Below are positions 52,812 to 61,348 of a stretch of DNA of 64,000 nt, one piece after another (the stretch's first letter is position 1; each line of letters starts with the position of its first letter). The notes beneath the pieces are model-generated. The model was not told where the DNA came from, ran no database searches, and saw nothing but the letters and a program-made list of their open reading frames with translations. The position numbers and the translations under genes are program-made. This stretch comes from Gammaproteobacteria bacterium (GTDB lineage: Bacteria; Pseudomonadota; Gammaproteobacteria; Xanthomonadales; Wenzhouxiangellaceae), in contig JAJFKY010000022.1 in NCBI GenBank assembly GCA_021772975.1, positions 248,001 through 312,000 on the forward strand, read 5' to 3'.

Positions 52812-54410
52812 ATGTACGACTATGTCATTGTAGGCGCCGGTTCGGCAGGCTGTGTGCTGGCCAATCGGCTCAGCGCCAACCCCAATAACCGGGTGTTATT
52901 ACTGGAAGCAGGCGGGCGCGACTGGAACCCGTTTATTCATATGCCGGCCGGATTGTCCCGGCTGGTCAAGCACCGGGCGGTTAACTGGAATTACAACACC
53001 ACGCCGCAAAGTGAGCTGCATGACCGTGAGCTGTACTGGCCGCGCGGCAAAGTGCTGGGTGGTTCCTCCAGTATCAATGCGATGTGTTACATCCGCGGCC
53101 AGGCCGAAGATTACGATGCCTGGGAAGCACTCGGCAATCCCGGCTGGGGTTATCATGATGTGCTGCCGTATTTTCTTAAATCCGAAGACAACAGCCGCGG
53201 TGCCAGCCATTATCATGGCGTCGGTGGACCGTTGTCGGTATCGGATCTGCGCCATACCAATAAGCTCAGCCATGCTTTTATCAACGCAGGCACTCAATTA
53301 GGTTTAGCTGCCAACCCTGATTTTAACGGCGCCCGTCAGGAAGGTTTTGGCTTCTATCAGGTCACCCAGCGCAATGGCCGGCGTTGTTCCACCGCGGTCG
53401 GTTATCTGGACCCCGTCAGAGAACGCGATAATCTGACCATTCTGGTGCGTGCCCGGGCTCGTGAACTGCTGTGGGACGGCCAGCAGCGTATCCGCGGTAT
53501 TCGCTACCGTCATCAGGGCCGTGATCACGAAGTCAGCGCGGGTGAGGTGTTGCTCAGCGGCGGCGCCATCAACAGTCCGCACCTGCTGATGCTTTCTGGT
53601 ATCGGCTCCGGTTATCAACTGCGCCAGCACGACATTCCCATCCGGCATGAATTGCCGGGCGTGGGCGCAAATTTGCAGGATCATCTGGATGTCTGTGTAC
53701 TGCAGCGCTGCACCCGGCCGATCACCTACGACCAGCCCAACGAGATTGCAATCGGGCTGAACTACTGGGTCACCCACGGTGGCGTGGGCAGTTCCAACGT
53801 GGCTGAAGCAGGCGCGTTTATCGCCAGCGAGCTATCCGAAGACGGCCGTCCGGATATTCAATTGCATTTTGTCCCGGCGCAACTGGATGATCACGGCCGC
53901 AACCGCCTGCCGGGTTACGGCTATACCATGCATGCCTGTTATTTAAGGCCGCACAGCCGCGGTGAGATTCGCCTGCAATCAGCAAATCCGGATCAGGCGC
54001 CACTGATGGACCCACGCTACCTCAGCGAACCGTTCGATATCGAAGCCATGCTGGTCGCTACCCGGACCGCCCGGGAAGTGCTGGCGGCACCGGCCTTCGA
54101 CGAGTATCGCGGACCCGAAATACTGCCTGGCCGCAAGGCCCGCAGCGATGCCGACCTGTTGACTTTCATCCGCACCAAGGCAGAAACCATTTACCATCCG
54201 GTAGGAACCTGCAAAATGGGTCAGGACAATATGGCGGTGGTCGATCACCAGTTGAAAGTGCATGGCCTGGAAGGCCTGCGGGTGATCGACGCGTCCATCA
54301 TGCCCAAACTGATCAGCGGCAATACCAATGGCCCGACTGTCATGCTGGCGGAAAAGATAGCGGATACCCTGCTCAATACGGTTACCCTGCCGCATGCGCA
54401 TGCTGCGTAG
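52812..54410 (+). CDS. GMC family FAD-dependent alcohol dehydrogenase, AlkJ-like
   Basis: A 532-residue flavoprotein. FAD motif YDYVIVGAGSAGCVLANRLS at the N-terminus, GMC signature 1 WPRGKVLGGSSSINAM, signature 2 GGAINSPHLLMLSGIG, and the catalytic His in YHPVGTCKMG (about residue 460) with the second active-site residue Asn in GNTNGPT (about 503). Similarity runs along the length of Pseudomonas AlkJ, which oxidises medium-chain alcohols during alkane degradation and feeds electrons to the respiratory chain. Choline dehydrogenase (BetA) is a second relative, but no bet genes are nearby. Its 3' end overlaps the next gene by 17 bases. Confidence 0.87.
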   Translation: MYDYVIVGAGSAGCVLANRLSANPNNRVLLLEAGGRDWNPFIHMPAGLSRLVKHRAVNWNYNTTPQSELHDRELYWPRGKVLGGSSSINAMCYIRGQAEDYDAWEALGNPGWGYHDVLPYFLKSEDNSRGASHYHGVGGPLSVSDLRHTNKLSHAFINAGTQLGLAANPDFNGARQEGFGFYQVTQRNGRRCSTAVGYLDPVRERDNLTILVRARARELLWDGQQRIRGIRYRHQGRDHEVSAGEVLLSGGAINSPHLLMLSGIGSGYQLRQHDIPIRHELPGVGANLQDHLDVCVLQRCTRPITYDQPNEIAIGLNYWVTHGGVGSSNVAEAGAFIASELSEDGRPDIQLHFVPAQLDDHGRNRLPGYGYTMHACYLRPHSRGEIRLQSANPDQAPLMDPRYLSEPFDIEAMLVATRTAREVLAAPAFDEYRGPEILPGRKARSDADLLTFIRTKAETIYHPVGTCKMGQDNMAVVDHQLKVHGLEGLRVIDASIMPKLISGNTNGPTVMLAEKIADTLLNTVTLPHAHAA

Positions 54411-54936
54411 TTTATCGTTATCACTCTGGCTGCTGACCGGCCCGTTGCTTGCGCAGGGTACGCCAGCCGCAACCAGCCATACTCCGCCGACCCGGTTTGG
54501 CTGGATTGAGCCGGTGATGATCCTGAATGATGAAGTGCAACTCAAGGCCAAGCTGGACTCCGGGGCGAAAACGTCCTCACTGGATGCCAGTGATATCGAA
54601 TACTTCGACTGGAACGGCAAGCGCTGGGTGCGCTTCACGATTACCGACCCGGTCACCGACACGCCGATTACCCTGGAGCGCCCGCGAGTGCGTGACGTGA
54701 TTATCAAACGTCACAATAGCAAGCATCAGCGCCGTCCGGTCGTGCAGCTGGAAATCTGCCTGGGCAGTTATACCCGTAAAGTTGAGATCAACCTGATTGA
54801 TCGCAGTGAATTTTTGTATCGGCTCTTGCTGGGTCGCAGCGCACTGGATAGCATTGCGCTGATCGATCCCAGCGAAACGCTGTTGACCACCCCCAGTTGT
54901 ACGGAAACAACACCCATTATCCCGATCGTGGAGTAA
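54394..54936 (+). CDS. Exported retropepsin-like protease (Asp_protease_3 / RimB-like)
   Basis: A 180-residue protein with signal peptide (about 1-20) and a retropepsin-like domain: FGWIEPVMI, then active-site motif LKAKLDSGAKTSSLDA (Asp55 in DSG), a basic RPRVRDVIIKRH region, and LLGRSALDSIALIDPS. Relatives are annotated as ATP-dependent zinc proteases, but the DSG motif points to an aspartic mechanism. Some are encoded next to RimK-type ATP-grasp ligases and are thought to process glutamate-containing chains. A second in-frame ATG lies at 54400. It starts inside the GMC gene and is followed after 7 bases by the 7-TM gene. Confidence 0.83.
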   Translation: MRMLRSLSLSLWLLTGPLLAQGTPAATSHTPPTRFGWIEPVMILNDEVQLKAKLDSGAKTSSLDASDIEYFDWNGKRWVRFTITDPVTDTPITLERPRVRDVIIKRHNSKHQRRPVVQLEICLGSYTRKVEINLIDRSEFLYRLLLGRSALDSIALIDPSETLLTTPSCTETTPIIPIVE

Positions 54937-54943
54937 AACCGTT

Positions 54944-56500
54944 ATGTCTCGAGTGCCGCATTGGCTGGTTCTGGTCCTGATTCTGCTGGTGGCAGGAATC
55001 AGCGCCACGGTTTATAAAATTTCCGCGCTGGGTTTCCCGGTCACTCCTGACCAGCTCAGTGATGCCTGGACGGTTCAAGCGCGAGTCCACATTCGGGCCA
55101 GCGGCGGACCGGTCAAAGTTAACCTGCAGTTACCCGGAAACACGCCCGGCTTCAACCGATCCAACGAAAATTTCGTGTCGCGTGAATTTGGTCTGACGGT
55201 CGAAAACGAGCGCTACGGCAGAGATGCTGAATGGGCGCGGCGGCGCGCGCGCGGCGTGCACAACCTGTATTACCGGGCCACCTGGTTCCGCGCCCAGACC
55301 GATACCCAGATAACGGTCAGACCTGATTTTCCACCGGTGCCCAGCTTACCGGAACCGTTCGCCACCGCCGCGAATACACTGGTGGAGGATGTGCGCGAGC
55401 ATTCCGCCGATATTGCCAGCTATACCGCTGAGATGTTGCGCCGTTTGAACGATAACGATCCCAGCCAGGAAATCCGTCTATTTCTGAACAGCCAGGAGTA
55501 TGGCGCTGACCACACCAGCACCGCACAACTGCTGCTGGCCGGCGCGCGTATCCCCAGCGTGCAATTGACCGGTATCCGGCTTAACAGCCTGGAGCGTAAT
55601 GCGCCGCTGGTGCGCTGGCTGGCGATTCATAATGAACAGCGCTGGCTGTATTTCGACCCCGCCTCCGGTGACCAGGCCTTGCCGGAAGACTTCCTGCTGT
55701 GGTCAATCGGCACTGACCCGCTGGCTCAAACCAGTGGTGCGGAACTGCTGGATACCCAGATCACCATCCAGCGTAACAGCCTGAGCAGCCTGGACCTGGC
55801 GATGCAGAACGCCAACGAAAAAGGTTCCCGGCTGGTTGAGTTTTCGCCGCTGGGATTGCCCCTGCACGCTCAGAATCTTTATCAGATGCTATTGATGATT
55901 CCACTGGGCGCATTGATGATCGTATTTCTGCGCAATGTGGTGGGTATGCGCAGCTTCGGCACTTTCATGCCGGTGCTGATTGCGCTGGCATTTCGGGAAA
56001 CCCGGCTGCTGGCCGGGATCATTCTGTTTCTGGTGGTGGTCGGGGTCGGGCTGCTGCTGCGCTTTTACCTGGAACGCCTGCGGCTGTTGCTGGTGCCCAG
56101 ACTGGCGGCGGTGCTGACCATTGTGGTGATTTTGCTGATCGGAGTCGGCGTGGTCAGTTACCAGTTGAACATCGAGGTCGGTTTATCCGTCGCGCTGTTC
56201 CCGATGGTGATTATCGCCATGGTGATTGAGCGGATGTCCATCAGCTGGGAAGAAAGCGGCCCGCGCAATGCTCTGATTGAAGGCGCCGGCAGCCTGGTGA
56301 TGGCGATTCTGGCTTTTCTGGTCATGGAGCAACTGCTGCTCCGCCATCTGATGCTGGTGTTCCCGGAACTGCTGCTGGTAGTGCTGGCTATCACCATCGC
56401 ATTGGGCCGCTACACCGGTTACCGGATCAGCGAGCTGGGCCGCTTCCGGCATCTGCAGCATAGCGCTGATGATGCCAACCCAGCCACGTCCAGGGATTAA
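54944..56500 (+). CDS. Inactive-transglutaminase fused to seven transmembrane helices
   Basis: A 518-residue membrane protein. An N-terminal membrane helix (about 5-25), a periplasmic transglutaminase-like domain (about 30-300) in which the cysteine protease triad is not recognisable (STAQLLLAGARIPSVQLTG occupies the core region without the catalytic Cys), then about seven helices (about 320-500; LYQMLLMIPLGALMIVFLRNVVGMRSFGTFMPVLIALAF is the family's most conserved stretch). It is known as a conserved partner of a retropepsin-like protease and an ATP-grasp ligase. The role is probably sensory or scaffolding at the membrane. It is tightly packed: 7 bases after the protease and 5 before the ligase. 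Confidence 0.85.
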   Translation: MSRVPHWLVLVLILLVAGISATVYKISALGFPVTPDQLSDAWTVQARVHIRASGGPVKVNLQLPGNTPGFNRSNENFVSREFGLTVENERYGRDAEWARRRARGVHNLYYRATWFRAQTDTQITVRPDFPPVPSLPEPFATAANTLVEDVREHSADIASYTAEMLRRLNDNDPSQEIRLFLNSQEYGADHTSTAQLLLAGARIPSVQLTGIRLNSLERNAPLVRWLAIHNEQRWLYFDPASGDQALPEDFLLWSIGTDPLAQTSGAELLDTQITIQRNSLSSLDLAMQNANEKGSRLVEFSPLGLPLHAQNLYQMLLMIPLGALMIVFLRNVVGMRSFGTFMPVLIALAFRETRLLAGIILFLVVVGVGLLLRFYLERLRLLLVPRLAAVLTIVVILLIGVGVVSYQLNIEVGLSVALFPMVIIAMVIERMSISWEESGPRNALIEGAGSLVMAILAFLVMEQLLLRHLMLVFPELLLVVLAITIALGRYTGYRISELGRFRHLQHSADDANPATSRD

Positions 56501-56505
56501 CGCCC

Positions 56506-57474
56506 ATGTCGTGGCTAGCACGTTACCAGCAACTGCGTAAACTCGGAGTACTGGGCCTGAATGCCCGCAATGGCAGCTATATCATGCGGCATAACAACCG
56601 GCGGCTGTATCCGCTGGTGGATGATAAAATTCTATGCAAGGAGCGCTTATTATCCGCCCGGATCAAGGTGCCGGTGTTAATCGGCACCATTGCCACCCAG
56701 CATGACGCCGCGCATCTGTTAAACCGTCTCCAGGACCACAATGAATTTGTGATTAAACCGGCCAATGGTTCCGGCGGCGAGGGTATTCTGGTGATCACCT
56801 CACGGCGCAATAAACGCTGGATTACCTCCGGTGGCCGAATGATTGACCTGGACACCCTGGAGCACTATGTCAGCAATATTCTGAATGGCATGTACAGTCT
56901 GGGTGGACATCCGGACCGGGCCATGATTGAAACCCTGGTGCATTTTGATCCGGTGTTCGCCAATGTGACCTCGCAGGGCGTGCCGGACATCCGTGTGATT
57001 GTGTTTCATGGCTATCCGGTTATGGCCATGACCCGGCTGCCCACCCGGCAGTCTGACGGCAAAGCCAATCTGCACCAGGGCGCGGTCGGCGCGGGCATCG
57101 ATATCAGCACCGGCCGCACCGTCAATGCGGTCCTGCAGAATGCCAATGTTGATGAGCACCCGGACACCGGCGCCAAACTGACCGGTTTCCAGATTCCTGA
57201 CTGGCAGACGCTGGTGGACCTGTCGGCCAAATGCTACGACGCCATTCCGTTAGGCTATCTGGGCGTGGATATCGTACTGGACCGCGACCTTGGTCCATTG
57301 GTGCTGGAACTCAATGCCCGCCCCGGGCTGAATATCCAGATTGCCAACGGCGCCGGGCTGAAACCCCGCCTGCGTGCTATTGAACAGCATCGCAATGCGG
57401 CTGGGAAAGCAGTGCCCGCCACAGAGCGGGTGGCCATCGCTACCGAGCTCAATCAGCACGGCTGGCAACTCTGA
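56506..57474 (+). CDS. Alpha-L-glutamate-ligase-like ATP-grasp protein (RimK-related)
   Basis: A 322-residue ATP-grasp enzyme. Conserved LGLNARNGSYI at the N-terminus, ATP-grasp elements FVIKPANGSGGEGILVI, DIRVIVFHGYPVMAMTRLPT, NLHQGAVGAGID and the metal site GPLVLELNARPGLNIQIAN. The NLHQGA-GxGxD stretch and the Glu-x-Asn pair mark the RimK-like branch that forms amide bonds with glutamate or similar amino acids. The acceptor is unknown; with the protease and the 7-TM protein upstream, a periplasm-linked glutamate-chain or osmolyte system is a reasonable inference. It is the last gene of the unit. Confidence 0.87.
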   Translation: MSWLARYQQLRKLGVLGLNARNGSYIMRHNNRRLYPLVDDKILCKERLLSARIKVPVLIGTIATQHDAAHLLNRLQDHNEFVIKPANGSGGEGILVITSRRNKRWITSGGRMIDLDTLEHYVSNILNGMYSLGGHPDRAMIETLVHFDPVFANVTSQGVPDIRVIVFHGYPVMAMTRLPTRQSDGKANLHQGAVGAGIDISTGRTVNAVLQNANVDEHPDTGAKLTGFQIPDWQTLVDLSAKCYDAIPLGYLGVDIVLDRDLGPLVLELNARPGLNIQIANGAGLKPRLRAIEQHRNAAGKAVPATERVAIATELNQHGWQL

Positions 57475-57575
57475 ACTCTCACCTCGCCAGGTGATTGCCG
57501 GACCACAATTTAATTATTCAACGGCTTGAATATGTGCCATTGACGGGCGAAGAAGATTTATCCGATATCGGCAGA

Positions 57576-57601
57576 CCGGGCCAACGCTGAGGCTGGCCCG
57601 G
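57576..57601. terminator. Stem-loop between the convergent ligase and MMPL genes
   Basis: CCGGGCCA (57576-57583) and TGGCCCGG (57594-57601) form a perfect 8-bp stem with a 10-nt loop, 24 bases past the MMPL stop codon and about 100 past the ligase stop. Strong GC pairing but no T-run on either strand. Confidence 0.45.
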
Positions 57602-57624
57602 ATGGGAAAATCAAACGACCAGGC

Positions 57625-60129
57625 TTAATCGCCTATCAGTTTCTTCGGCAGTAAAATCCGGCATAACGCTGGCAACAGCAAGATTGCCGCAATCATATTC
57701 AGCAGGAAGAAAAATGCCAGCAGCAGGCCCATATCCGCCTGGAATTTCAGTGGTGATAGCAACCAGGTGCCTACTCCCACCGCCAGCGTCACCGCGGTGA
57801 ACAGCACCGCGCGGCCGGTCAGACGCAGGGTCCGATAATAAGCCAGCTCCAGCGGCACGCCTTCTTTCAGCAGACTTTGCAGCCGGCTGAAGATATAGAT
57901 GCCATAGTCAACCCCGATGCCAACCCCCAGTGCAACCACCGGCAACGTGTTCACTTTCAGGCCAATGCCCAGAATGGCCATGACCGCGTAGGCCAGATAA
58001 GACACCAGCGCCAGCGGCAACACGATCGCCAAAGTCGCGGCAATAGAGCGGAAAGTGATCAGACACAACACAATAATGGCGCTGTACACCCACAGCAGAA
58101 TCGGGGTCTGCGCGGCTGATATAACCTCATTAACAGCTGCCATGACACCCACGTTACCGGTCGCCAGGCGAATCCTCAGACAGGAATCATCAGCCTCCTG
58201 ACAAACGTTATCCTGCAGGTTGTTGATATCCTTGCCGCCCACCGTATCAGCTGCCTCGGCATCCACTACTTCGATACTCTCGGGCAGCAGATTGTAGGCA
58301 TCGCGCAGTTCTTTAACCTCCGCCACAACCCGTTTGATGGTTTCCGCTTTGTGATCTTCGGTAAACACCAGAATCGGCATGGCGCTGCAGTCGGCGTTCA
58401 ATAAACCGGTGTTGGTTTCAATGCCGCCGATGGCCTGACGCATGATGTAGGGGTCACTGGATAAGACCCGCCAGTTGGGATTGCCCTCGTTCCAGCCGGC
58501 ATTGACGATTTTGGCCACCATTGCCAGCGTCAGCACCTTCTGCACACCTTCGATATTGCGAATCTGCCAGGCCACCTCGTCGATACGGCGCATCACTTCG
58601 TAATCTTCCGTACACGATTGCGGCGCGGTTTCCGTGATCACGCCGATCACATCGACCCCCAGCGAAAAGCGCTCGCTGATCAGGCGCGCATCCTGGTTAT
58701 AACGGGAATTTTCCCGCAACTCCGGCACGCCGGACTCGGAATCGCCGATCTGCACGTCATTGCTTTTCCAGAAAGCCAGAGCGAACAGCACTAGCGCGAT
58801 CACCAGCGCTACTTTGGCGGGGCCAGGCCTGGCCAGCGAAGCAGCCCAGCCCCAGATAGGCATGGACTTTCCGGCCCGGGCGTATGCACCTTTGCGGTAA
58901 GCTTCATCATCCGGCACCTTCATATAAGACAGCAGCACCGGCAGCAGTATCAGATTGGTCAAAATGATAATTGCCACGCCGACGCTGGCGGTAATGGCCA
59001 GTTCCTGAATGATCCGGATATCAATCAACAGGATGGTCAGAAAACCGATGGTGTCACTCAACAGCGCGATGGCACCAGGGGCTAACAGTCTGGCAAAGGC
59101 AGCCTTGGCCGCGTGCAGGCTGCTGTTGATCGGCAATGACTCAATCGCCAGACTTTCTTCCAGACACTGGGTCGGCGACTTACCGGTAAAGTATTTTTCC
59201 ACAATCCAGCCGCTGACCATCTGCACGCCATGGCTGACGCCAATCGCGAAAATCAAAAACGGCGTCAGGATGTTCATTGGATCAATCCCGAAACCCATCA
59301 GGCGCAACGCACCCAGACACCAGATTACCGCCACGATGGCGCACACCATAGGCGCCAGCGCCAGCTTCACGGAGCGCGAATAAATCCACAGCAAAACCAG
59401 CGTGATAATGATGGCAAACAAAAAGAACAGCACCACGGATTTAGCGCCTTCGGCAATATCACCGACGATTTTGGCAAACCCGATGATGTGCACACTGTGA
59501 GCTTCATTGGCAAAATCGCCACGGATCGCTTCGAGTTCCGCGGCCACGGCCTGATAGTCGATCTTCTCACCGGTGAGCGGATCTTCCTCCAGCAGATTAG
59601 CCCAGATCATAGCGCCGCTGAAATCACTGGTGACCAGTCGGCCTATCTCACCGGACTTGACGATGTTAGCGCGTACGCGCTCGAACACTTCCGGTTCCGG
59701 CCGGAAATCAGAAGGAATGACATTGCCACCCGCGAATCCGCCTTCCACCACTTCCACGAAACGGACATTGGGGGTGAAGATAGAACGTACCGTGGCCCGG
59801 TCAACACCGCTGATATACGATACCCGGTCGGTCAAAGCCTCCAGCGCGGCAAAGTAATCGGCGTCGAACATATCGCCGTCTTCTGCCATCAATGCAACCA
59901 GCATACGGTTGGCGCCGCCAAACTCCTCGTAAAACTGGAACGTCTGCATGTACTCATGTTCCAGTGGAATCTGCTTCTTGAAACCGGCATCAACGCGTAG
60001 CTGACTGGCAAAAAACAGCATCGCCAGGGTACCCAGCGCAAACAGCACCAATACCAGCGGTCTGACCCCAAAGACCAGACGTTGACCAAATTGAATAAAA
60101 CTATTGCCGGACTGGCTCGGTGCGTTCAT
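57625..60129 (-). CDS. MMPL/RND superfamily transporter
   Basis: An 834-residue transporter with about 12 helices in two repeats, each with a periplasmic loop of about 200-250 residues. Conserved features: VDAGFKKQIPLEHEYMQTF after helix 1, NILTPFLIFAIGVSHGVQMV in repeat 1 and LPVVALGVGIGVDYGIYIF in repeat 2, the latter with the Asp-Tyr pair used for proton coupling in MmpL proteins. The family exports or moves lipids and other hydrophobic molecules (hopanoids via HpnN, mycolates via MmpL3). Last of the four-gene DUF1302-DUF1329-YCF48-MMPL run, 44 bases after the propeller gene. ATG 60129. Confidence 0.9.
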   Translation of the reverse strand: MNAPSQSGNSFIQFGQRLVFGVRPLVLVLFALGTLAMLFFASQLRVDAGFKKQIPLEHEYMQTFQFYEEFGGANRMLVALMAEDGDMFDADYFAALEALTDRVSYISGVDRATVRSIFTPNVRFVEVVEGGFAGGNVIPSDFRPEPEVFERVRANIVKSGEIGRLVTSDFSGAMIWANLLEEDPLTGEKIDYQAVAAELEAIRGDFANEAHSVHIIGFAKIVGDIAEGAKSVVLFFLFAIIITLVLLWIYSRSVKLALAPMVCAIVAVIWCLGALRLMGFGIDPMNILTPFLIFAIGVSHGVQMVSGWIVEKYFTGKSPTQCLEESLAIESLPINSSLHAAKAAFARLLAPGAIALLSDTIGFLTILLIDIRIIQELAITASVGVAIIILTNLILLPVLLSYMKVPDDEAYRKGAYARAGKSMPIWGWAASLARPGPAKVALVIALVLFALAFWKSNDVQIGDSESGVPELRENSRYNQDARLISERFSLGVDVIGVITETAPQSCTEDYEVMRRIDEVAWQIRNIEGVQKVLTLAMVAKIVNAGWNEGNPNWRVLSSDPYIMRQAIGGIETNTGLLNADCSAMPILVFTEDHKAETIKRVVAEVKELRDAYNLLPESIEVVDAEAADTVGGKDINNLQDNVCQEADDSCLRIRLATGNVGVMAAVNEVISAAQTPILLWVYSAIIVLCLITFRSIAATLAIVLPLALVSYLAYAVMAILGIGLKVNTLPVVALGVGIGVDYGIYIFSRLQSLLKEGVPLELAYYRTLRLTGRAVLFTAVTLAVGVGTWLLSPLKFQADMGLLLAFFFLLNMIAAILLLPALCRILLPKKLIGD

Positions 60130-60173
60130 ACGCCTGACTCATCGATTGGGTTCAAATTAACGGGCAAAGAGTA

Positions 60174-61340
60174 TCATTCGCCGGCGGTATCGGACAGGTT
60201 TGTGATCGAGCCATTCTGCAGTGGCAGCGTGCGCACACCGGATTCACCTATCAGGATCAAGCGATCATTCGCCACCAGCAGACCATTGTAGTCATCTCCG
60301 GTATCCAGGCTGATTGAATCCAGGCTGTTGTCAGCATGCCGCATCAGTGTGCCATTAGCGCCTACCAGCCATAAATTACCGGCGCTGTCATAAGCGCCAT
60401 CAAACACGCTGGCATTGGAATCGTTAGCAATGGTTTGCCAACCGCTGGTAATGGCGCAGGACTGCAACACATTGCCGCGTAAACCAAAAGCAATCAGGCA
60501 ATCCCGCTCGCCGGCCCTTACCAGGCCAAACATGGAACCGTCGTAGGGCAACCGGAATACCTGCCAGCTCTCGCCATTATCCTGTGAGTAATAACCCCGC
60601 CCGGCTTCGGCCGCGATCACCAACCGCTGATCGTCCAGCCGCAGCAGACTGTTGAGATGATATTCAACGTCCAGATCTTCAAAGTCCGCGATGGCATCCT
60701 GATCCAAAAAATCACCATCATCTTCCTGCATATCAACGTCATCTTCGGCATCCGCATCAGCCTGAGCGGCGCCGGAATCGTCCGCTTGAACCACCAGATC
60801 GGCCATAAACGCCGGCGACCACTCCTCGCTGGCATCCGCGCTGACCATCAACAGACCATAAGCACCCACCGCCAGACCGGAACCATCTGACTTGACGGCA
60901 ATATCCATCAGCGGATCACCACCGGGCTCGGCCGACTGAACCGACCAGGTCTCGCCGTTATCGGCACTCATGATAATGGTGGTATCGTGCCCGGCAACCC
61001 ATACGTTGTCACCTCGCGCGGTCGCGGTTACCAGAGTGGTTCGGGTCGGCACCTCCAGAATCTGGCGCCAGCTTTCACCCCGGTCGTCGGAAACCAGAAT
61101 ATGACCGCGTTCACCCACCGTCAGCAGCCGTTGCTCGGCTACTTCGATAATATCCAGCAACAGCGCTTCGGCCGCCAATACCGCGGGAATGACATCCTCG
61201 CCTTCGGCCACGCTGGCTGAGTCCGCTGGCTGTTGAGCAACAGCACTGACACTGATCATCACCATCACCAGCAACCACGTTGCTGCCCGACGGGCAGCAA
61301 CACGATGATTGGATAGCAACAGAACTAACTGGCTAAGCAT
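60174..61340 (-). CDS. Exported YCF48/BNR-repeat propeller protein with acidic insert
   Basis: A 388-residue exported protein with an unusual N-terminus: about 18 residues before a basic stretch RRAAT and a hydrophobic core (WLLVMVMISVSAVAQ). The rest is a propeller with BNR/Asp-box-like repeats (SDDRGESWRQIL, SADNGETWSV, SQDNGESWQVF), as in YCF48-like photosystem II assembly factors, which bind folding membrane proteins. Residues about 184-226 form an acidic insert (AQADADAEDDVDMQEDDGD). Repeats within this protein suggest a chaperone or docking role for its cluster partners. It lies 8 bases after DUF1329. Confidence 0.8.
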   Translation of the reverse strand: MLSQLVLLLSNHRVAARRAATWLLVMVMISVSAVAQQPADSASVAEGEDVIPAVLAAEALLLDIIEVAEQRLLTVGERGHILVSDDRGESWRQILEVPTRTTLVTATARGDNVWVAGHDTTIIMSADNGETWSVQSAEPGGDPLMDIAVKSDGSGLAVGAYGLLMVSADASEEWSPAFMADLVVQADDSGAAQADADAEDDVDMQEDDGDFLDQDAIADFEDLDVEYHLNSLLRLDDQRLVIAAEAGRGYYSQDNGESWQVFRLPYDGSMFGLVRAGERDCLIAFGLRGNVLQSCAITSGWQTIANDSNASVFDGAYDSAGNLWLVGANGTLMRHADNSLDSISLDTGDDYNGLLVANDRLILIGESGVRTLPLQNGSITNLSDTAGE

Positions 61341-61348
61341 GCAGCGAA

